Shown one piece after another: positions 57,373 to 64,000 of a stretch of 64,000 nucleotides of DNA; position 1 is the stretch's first letter; every line of letters starts with the position of its first letter. The notes below the pieces were generated by a model. It searched no databases, was not told where the DNA came from, and was given only the letters and a program-made list of their open reading frames with translations. The DNA comes from Zea mays (lineage: Eukaryota > Streptophyta > Magnoliopsida > Poales > Poaceae), in the NCBI RefSeq assembly GCF_902167145.1, contig NC_050097.1, forward strand, positions 139,773,982-139,837,981, given 5' to 3'. A program made the position numbers and the translations under genes.

Positions 57373-59478
57373 ATTGGCAATTCTATCTTGCCAATCGGAA
57401 AGGTCCCTTTTCCTCCAAAGTCATAGACGTGGTTGTTTGATGGCTTGAGAAGGCTACGGTTTATGCTCATGCAGTCGAAGGTGTGTAGAAATATGATATC
57501 AACTTAGCTGTCGTTATCGACGAGGACTTTGTGTAAGTCCCACCCTGTGACTCTGCAATTTAGCACCAGCGCGTCTGCATGGGGAATTGTGAAGGTCGAC
57601 GTCTCTTGCATCGAAGGTGAGTGGAACATGGGACCACTTCGTTTGGACCCCGTGGGCCCATGAGGGCTACATGGTTGACCCTTCAGTAGTGATCTTTCTT
57701 CTGTTGCTTGTTTTCAAATTTGGAGCTGGACCCTCCAGTGATCATGTGGATAACTCCCCTAAAAGGTGGGTCGGCAAACTCTTCTTTCTTAGGTAGCGGT
57801 GGGGGTGGTTGATGGTGTTGTTCGTTTGCTTGTTGTGGTGGAGGGGGTGGTAGGACTAATCTTTCTTGGTGTTCAAGGTGTGGTTGCTAGGGGAAAGCAT
57901 GATTGTAGTTTGTTGGTGCTATGGGTAATATGGGTGTTCGTTTTGGTAGTGATGGTGGTGGTATGGATGCGGTTGGTATGTATGAGTTATGGCTCTCTAG
58001 TTGTCTGATGGGGAGGCTTTGACCATCTGGTCCTTGGTTTCCTTAGTTTCCGGGTAGACTCTGGTTGGGTGCTCTGAGTCTTCGCCATGGAAAACATAGT
58101 AAAATTTTCTTTGCTGCTAGGGGCCTCTGCCTCTAGTTGAGTTGTCGTTGCGGCCTTGTTGCAGTGGGTAGTTGTGGCGCCAGGGTGGCCCTCGCTTGGT
58201 TACGACTAGTTTGTGATGTTGTGGACTTAGAGGGCTGGCCACGCTCTTAGTGGGCAAGGTCTTGCTGCGGGGGCCTGGTCCTTGTCCTGCTAGTTTGTGA
58301 AGTTTCTTTTTGTTTCCGCTGTGACTCAACTTTCCTGTGGTGGAGTTCTTCTGACCGGGCATATTTTTCGAAAAGCTGATACAGCTCCTTGAGGTTTGAC
58401 GGAGGGTCTCTTGTGCAGTGACTGTATAGTACGCCTACGTGAAGGCCGTTGATTGCATAGTGGATGATAATTTGGTCGTCAACTGAGGGAAGCTATGATT
58501 TCAAGAGGAGGATCTTTTTGTAATAGTTGTGAAGACTCTCCTTTTCTTGCTACCTGCAGAGAGAGAGTTATGTCGGTGCGTCTGTTTTGGGTCTATATCC
58601 TTGAAAGTTGAACATGAATTTGTCGCAAAGTGTCTTCGAGGAATCAATTGATAGTGACTATACTCTTGAATATGATGTGAGGGTTGGGCCTTCGAGAGCA
58701 GCGATGAATGATTTAGTCATGGTGGCATCATCCCCCTGAGGACTCAACTGCGACCTGGTAGCTCATGATGTACTAGGTTGGATCCGTGTTGCCGTTGTAC
58801 TTTGGGTAGGTGCTCGGTTTGTAATTTTGCAGCCACGGGGAAGCCTGGAGCTGTGGTGAGAGAGGGCTTCGCTCATCGAGGTAGTTTAGTCCTTGGAAAG
58901 CAGCTGATGCGAAGGCTGACATGTGGAAATGATGGATGATTTGGTTAGCCACGCGAGCCGGCTGCTTGTGGTGGGGTCTTCGCATTGCATTTCAGCAATT
59001 TCTTGTTCCAGTGCTCTAGCTTTTTGCTCCTCATCTAGGACCATCTGCCTTACTCTGGCTTGCATGTTGGTTTGCTGCCTCTTGGCTATGAGTATCTCCT
59101 TTTGCTTTCTGTAGGTGGTTGTTTTTTACGCAAAGTGCTCGTAATTTGAGTTGATCTTCGACTGAGATGCCCAAGACTTCGCCTTCTTCCATAATGCCTT
59201 CGGCCTCCACGGGAGCAAAACCTAGTGGGACATCGTTCTGAGGGGTTCCTCTGAACTACACGTGTGAACACTTCCTTCAAGAGTGTGTGGGTCTTCGGTT
59301 CGGGGATGCTTGTTATTTATTACCCCTGCTTTGTTGTTCTTGGTTGCAACCTGAAAGGCGTCATCGGCGAGGGTCACCTTCATAGCGTCGTCCAAAGAGG
59401 TAATAGCTCTGGTGGTCACTTTCTTGGAGGCCATCGTGGGATTAGGTTGTCGTAGCATGAATGGTGGACACCAAATAT
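57373..59478 (-). pseudogene. Tat gag, copy 2, heavily decayed
   Basis: Minus-strand scraps match Tat copy 1 in order. The protease-flank region near 57400-57480 resembles 39400-39490. The Arg-rich linker (58117-58362) follows, then the gag core, and LQNYKPSTYPKYNGNTDPT near 58773 matches the segment at 40741-40806. Here the gag N-terminus is also preserved (MASKKVTTRAITSLDDAMKV, about 59434-59375). After it, towards the LTR, comes a primer-site-like TTTGGTGTCCACC (59463-59475). Many stops and frameshifts. Pol is absent: the copy is cut at 57373 by element B. Confidence 0.75.
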
Positions 59479-60113
59479 TGGGACCAACCGACTCGTGGAC
59501 AGGTGGGCCTAATCGCTCGGGGAACATGAGAGTTCAGGTGCACAACGAAACAGTAGGTAGGGAACTTTAGCATCTTATTATGTGTGTGACATCCATGTAC
59601 AGTGCAGGGGTATTTATAGGTAACCGGGTGGTTAGGTGGATCCCCAAGTACTGTTATACCCCTGGTTACCTGCTACATTCTCGGAATATTCCCCACATCA
59701 CGGTCATTAAAATGTAGTAAAGTACAATAACTTAGACATACTCCGGAATCTACCCCATGAAGGGCTTACAAGTGGGCCTAGACGGTGATGGGGCTACACC
59801 TGGGTCCCACCGTAATCTTGTGTGGCCTTCGCTTGCGATTGCACCCTCGATTCTATCGTGTCACGCCCTTGACTTCGTCAAGACTTGGACTTCGCTGTCG
59901 AGGGAAGAATTGAGCCTTTGGGACATGTATGGGGAGCTGTAATGAGCCCTCTCTTCTAGTGTGGCCCTTAGTTTGTCCCCTCTTAAGGTCGCGGTTGAGG
60001 TCCTCAACGCTGGTACGGTCGAAGTACCCTTCTCTACTTGTACCTATGCCAAAACATATTTAATTGTAGCTGGATTAGTCTGATCGAGGTTGTGTTCGTC
60101 CTTCGCTCCAACA
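59479..60113 (-). repeat. Single Tat LTR flanked by two interiors
   Basis: 635 bp, from TTGGGACCAACC to CTCCAACA. A minus-strand TATA box (CTATAAATAC, about 59608-59617) matches that of the LTR at 30545. To its left is gag with a primer-site-like sequence (5' side). To its right is the purine tract (plus CTAGCCCCCGAT) and antisense gene (3' side). One LTR thus serves both ends. Confidence 0.75.
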
Positions 60114-62132
60114 CTAGCCCCCGATGGATCGGTTCAACTTGGTGAGCTGGTCCCAAAATCATTTTTCGGGAGATGGTCGAACGTTGCCCTTGATCACAGG
60201 TTGAAGTGGCCCCAGGGGGGTTTTGTAACGTGACTGTTGGGATGTGTGACGTTTTACTTTATGACTTTTGGTTTCCCAAGGCATTGTTTTGGGCAATAAA
60301 AGTCAGCGCCACCCGTGGGGTAAACTTTTTCAAGCCTGCTCAAAGTGCTCTCGCATACTGCCGTCGACACTGCCACACATTTCTCTATGTAGCTTACGCC
60401 GCGAAAACGCTTGCCTCCGCTGATTTGGCCTGGGTGAAGCAGATTGTTCGCCGTTGTAGACAATATGTAATGTTGTCTTCTTCCTCATCGTCGTCTGTCG
60501 CGACCGCGTCGTCGTTGGAGAAGACAGTTAGCGATCCAGCGTCAGTTGTGGAGCTATTGCCGGAGCATTCGGTGGAGTTCGGGATGTCCAAGATCTCATC
60601 GGGCCACATGCATGAAATATAGTGTTTCGGGTATTTTGGAGGCGGCGTGGGGCGCGCTCCAGGGGCTAAAGAGGTCCTGGGACCAAAGGGAGAGTTGGTG
60701 GTCTTTGGAGCATTCTTCACTGCCTGCCTGTGCACCGATTCGTTACCAGAGTCCTGGAGCGCTTCAAAGTCCAGCTTGTCACACCTAGTTTTAGAAGGTA
60801 AACCAAATGTGAACCATGTACGTGCCAGGATCAGAAATTCACGTACACAACGATTACATAATTGGACATCATCACATAATGCTCAAATAATAGCATAAAT
60901 ATGTATTACATTATTACATTATGATGTTCAAAACATCCATGTAGTCATTAACTTAAACACAAATCTTAAGGCATTCACAGACAGCTGACTGTGGGTTTGT
61001 CGCTACTCTAGTTTAGAATTCCTCAAAGTCCTAAAACTCCTGAAAATCCTCCATGTTGCCTTCATCTTCTCCTAAGCAATGGTTGCAATAGTGACAAATG
61101 CAACAACCAAGATATATTCACATGTTTCAAACACTTCTTGCACTTAGAAACAGCATGAATGCAACAACCAAGACACTTCTAGGGCTCTTGCAAACATAGA
61201 ACAAAATAACTCTCTATTGTTTTAATAAATGGAAAAGAAAAGTGAAGAAAGGAAAGAGTAACACCTGAATTTTGAGTACAGAGCAAAAAAAACTTATACC
61301 CCAAAACTCAGGGTGTTACACAGCTCCACGAGCTCATGCCAAATGCCATGATGGTGTTGGCAAAGTTTATTTGAGTGGAGACCACGTATGGCGGTGAGTC
61401 ATTAGTGGAGGTTTTTGCAAATAATTATTACCATCACTGGTAGAAGAAAGTTACCGGTGGCAAGATTTTTTAGTTTGGCACGTGCAAGTTCACACTAAGG
61501 ACCGGGAAGACTTCAGGCAAAGTCGTGAAACTTGTGCCATGCGCCAATAACAAGTGGGGAACATGTGTGATTTTTGGCTTTATGTGGCGATGGAGGACAC
61601 GAAGGGGGTTTCGCGGATGCCTCCGACCATCCTGTGCTCGCACTTCTACGTCGCCTTCCCCCAGTTTAAAGTAAAAAGGGAATGTAAATGAGGACGCCCT
61701 TCGTTGTGCGTCGAAAATGAGCAATACCGCGATTTGGTAGAAGAGTTCATCGCTTGTGGCATGTGGATGCTAGGCAAGACAGGGAGGTGGGCGAGGTGAA
61801 GATACAATCAATGCTGTTTTTGAAGAACCTGTTGATGTTGAGACCAGCCTTCACCATGGAATTGCAGGGACGGGATGCTGTGGCGTTCTTTAGGGAGGTG
61901 GAGGCTGAGGCGGTAAAGATTGTTGGCAAGTATTCGTTGAAGAAGGAGATGTTGAGGAGCTAGGACATTCGAGGCTCAAATGTTCGGTTGAATCGCGTGT
62001 TCGAATTGAACGGCCTCCGCAATGGCCTGTATCCTGAGGAGGGCTTCGCTGATGTTGTAGACGCCGACAAGTGCAAAAAGAAACGCAGGGTGAAACATGG
62101 TGCGGTAGATGAGGGGTGTTTCAAGGGGAAGA
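60114..62132 (+). pseudogene. Antisense gene of Tat copy 2, decayed and interrupted
   Basis: It is homologous to the first exon of the gene at 31390. The part at 60470-60776 has SVEFGMSKISSGHMHEI, YFGGGVGRAPGAKEVLG and PKGELVVFGAFFTACLCTDS. After the solo LTR (60777-61320) it resumes near HELMPNAMMVLAKF and runs, with frameshifts, to MLRS-TAG-DIRGSNVRLNRVFELN near 61960 and a basic end (KCKKKRRVKHG). The TAG after LRS matches the TAG at 32350 of copy 1. The next LTR cuts it at 62133. A TATA-like CAATAAAAG lies near 60293. Confidence 0.75.
60777..61320 (-). repeat. 544-bp solo LTR with target duplication
   Basis: It runs from TGTCACACCTAG to GGGTGTTACA and is flanked by perfect CAGCT duplications (60772-60776 and 61321-61325). 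Its plus-strand start matches that of the LTR at 25585 for about 180 bp (GTGAACCATGTACGTGCCAG and onward). Its other end differs, so it is a shorter or internally deleted relative. It splits the antisense gene of Tat copy 2. Confidence 0.88.
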
Positions 62133-63378
62133 TGTAACACCCAAAATACTATTTTGGGATTTACAAAAGATTAAGGTGTCCCTACTAAGGATTTCTCTCC
62201 CTTTGAAATATTTTACCCTAAAATGAATAAATAAGTAATATTAGAATATTGGTAGTTCAAGAGTTAGAGTTAGAACTATAAGTTGAGTTAAAACAGAAAA
62301 CATAAGAAATAAAAGAAAGACTTTCAATTGATTTATTAGAGTAGATTATTTTCTTGACGAACCATATAACTAGGAGTACTTTAAAAACATATCTAAATTG
62401 AAGATTATATATTAACTTCTCCTAAAGGGCCTAAGTATTGAATATTAAATTTTGAATAGACTTTAAATTGGGATATACGTTTAAGAATGACAAGTTCCTA
62501 ACATGAATAATGTATGTGTGCATATTTTATATTTGAAGCATTTGGCCTAAATAAACAAGTAAGCTAATAAATAAACAACAAATAAATAAAGTAACTTCTT
62601 GCATCATGTTGGGATTATTTTTGTTTATTGCATCTAATTTGGAGTTGGAACTATATAAAAAAACTAAAATGAAATAAAAAGAAAATAAAGGAAAGAAACA
62701 ATAAAAAAGGAGATTCATACCTGCGATGGGTCGAATACTTACCTGCCCGGCCCACTCCTTTCCTTCGGAACCGGCCCATCCAACCTCAGGTGCCAGCCCA
62801 TATATGTGGACATGCGCTGATAGGCGGGCCTCCCATCGCCCACGCATGAGCACCTGAAGACGCTGGCTCACGGGACCCTTTGGTCAGCACTGTCATCCTC
62901 CTCGAAACCAGCTCTATGGCGCCCGCAGGGATAAACTCGATCACAGATTATGCGCAACAGAATCCACAACAAACTCCCGCTGCGAATGTGTACCTCGGCC
63001 TCCCCCTGGTTCGAAGTATAAATCCCAGGCATCCCGCACCCTTGACACCAACTGAAAGTCTTCGGAGCGAGCAGGGAGCATGTCGTAGCCAAGAGAGCGC
63101 AATGAGGAGAGCCTCTGCACCACCAAATCGACTATGTTCGGGCTCTGGGGATGGCAAAGAAGCTTCACAAGATCGCAAGGAACATTCCCATGGCCTCTTT
63201 GGGCAGAATCATGGGTGGGAGCATCGGCGATTGCTCGCCGAACTTTCGTCACCACCACGGTAATGCACATCGCAGTGACCGAGGACCTCCAAGCTACGAT
63301 CTCCGATAAGATCACCCTCCCGAGATTCTCTTTACCCTTCTCTTCGAGTAGATACTACCATAGTAGAGAACCATGCAC
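62133..63378 (+). repeat. Partial LTR starting TGTAACACCC
   Basis: It starts TGTAACACCCAAAATAC in the antisense gene of Tat copy 2. An AT-rich first half is followed by a GC-richer part with a TATA box AGTATAAATCCC at about 63015-63026, as in plant LTR promoters. Its right end is not reached because another LTR-like sequence starts at 63379. ORFs on both strands near 62870-63315 lack domains and are not called. Confidence 0.5.
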
Positions 63379-64000
63379 CAGTGTGTCGGGTCGGTGAACA
63401 CCGACAGGATCGCCACCGTGGTACCGCGACTGTTGGTCACTTGTTTTCAAATGCTATAAATCGAGAATAAGGCAACATAACTGTTAAGTATTAAAAGAAC
63501 TTCGCTTTCGAAGCATTATCTCCTCATGGACATAATGATCATTAGACGAGGGTTATGAAGGACATGCCTTCATCATCTTACAGATAAACAATAATGTAAA
63601 GAGATAAACACAAAAAATATAACTCATTGATTCATTGATATTTGCATTCCATAAGACATGTATAAATATCAATACAATTAATATAACATTGATACCTCCT
63701 GCTTGCTCGAAGGTGAAGACGCGAGAGAGTGATTATAATCCAGCGTGAACAGTATAGTGCTACTATTCACCTATTTATATGCATGGGACGCAGCCCAGGT
63801 AAAAATACATTTATGTCCCTGACATTCACTTATGATCGAAATATAAATCATTAAGGACTAAATAGTCTTTTTCCCTTTCGGCTAGCATCATCTTCAAACT
63901 TCATCACCATTACAAGCTGAAGTTATCACTCTAGGAATAGCTTCGGCGTTTATTCTTATCATCCTAAGATCATTTCTTCATATCGTAGGCCTTCACCATG
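63379..64000 (-). repeat. Partial LTR at the window edge, minus strand
   Basis: It starts TGTGTCGGGTCGGTG with an adjacent inverted repeat (GTCGGTGTTCACCGAC in minus sense). It contains a clear minus-strand TATA box (TATAAATAG, 63771-63779). It resembles long maize Gypsy LTRs, Huck-like by general look. It runs past the window end, so neither length nor family can be set. Confidence 0.45.

Noticed and set aside
62868..63315. Frames on both strands near the window end
   Set aside because: They cross a TATA-bearing LTR-like region and have no domain or splice structure.

Overview
This is a grass nuclear window, almost certainly maize (Zea mays) or a close relative. It is dominated by nested LTR retrotransposons of types abundant in maize (a Sirevirus of the Opie/Ji type, a Tat-lineage Gypsy element, Tekay/Del-type chromoviruses), plus a Helitron carrying pieces of host genes and a PIF/Harbinger relic. 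I see one convincing small host gene: a two-exon gene at 15586-15912 for a secreted, cysteine-rich, defensin-like peptide. No rRNA, tRNA or CRISPR features were recognised. All family names come from motif recognition without database searches.

Layout. 1-859: host or old repeat DNA with a degenerate palindromic array. 860-14505: a complete minus-strand Tekay/Del-type chromovirus with 4.0-kb LTRs, a perfect 5-bp target duplication (GTTGG), an extra coiled-coil ORF upstream of gag, and a gag-pol broken by several stops and frameshifts. 14511-16125: host DNA with the defensin-like gene. 16126-22648: a minus-strand Helitron (A|TCTCTACTAC...CTAG|T) that inserted about 210 bp downstream of that gene. 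It carries fragments of an LRR receptor kinase, a XendoU-type endoribonuclease, an unidentified spliced gene, a SKU5-like multicopper oxidase and ARP3. 22649-25584: old DNA with a broken Harbinger transposase and its convergent partner ORF. 25585-30544: a solo-type LTR, a small gypsy-like remnant ('element B') and the 5' half of a Copia element.

30545-40806: a minus-strand Tat-lineage Gypsy element. It has a 474-bp LTR, gag, and a pol with the second, archaeal-type RNase H. On the opposite strand it carries a five-exon gene with its own TATA box. The convergent 3' ends are separated by a 78-bp minisatellite. 40807-47928: a plus-strand element with 3.3-kb LTRs around a non-coding 1.1-kb interior, inserted in the Tat gag. 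Its second LTR is cut at 47928 and joined to a truncated minus-strand Opie-like Sirevirus (47929-53866). 53867-57372: a Copia leader remnant and a second copy of element B. 57373-62132: a decayed second Tat copy whose single LTR (59479-60113) is flanked by gag on one side and the antisense gene on the other; that gene is split by a 544-bp solo LTR with target duplication CAGCT. 62133-64000: two partial LTRs.

How it fits together. Removing the insertions gives a short gene island (about 1-859, 14511-16125, 22649 onward) invaded by a chromovirus and a Helitron, next to a deep nest of retroelements. The most unusual material is the Helitron's chimera of host exons and the promoter-bearing, spliced antisense gene of the Tat element. 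The Tat copy at 30545-40806 also shows a striking bias of nonsense codons to TAG.
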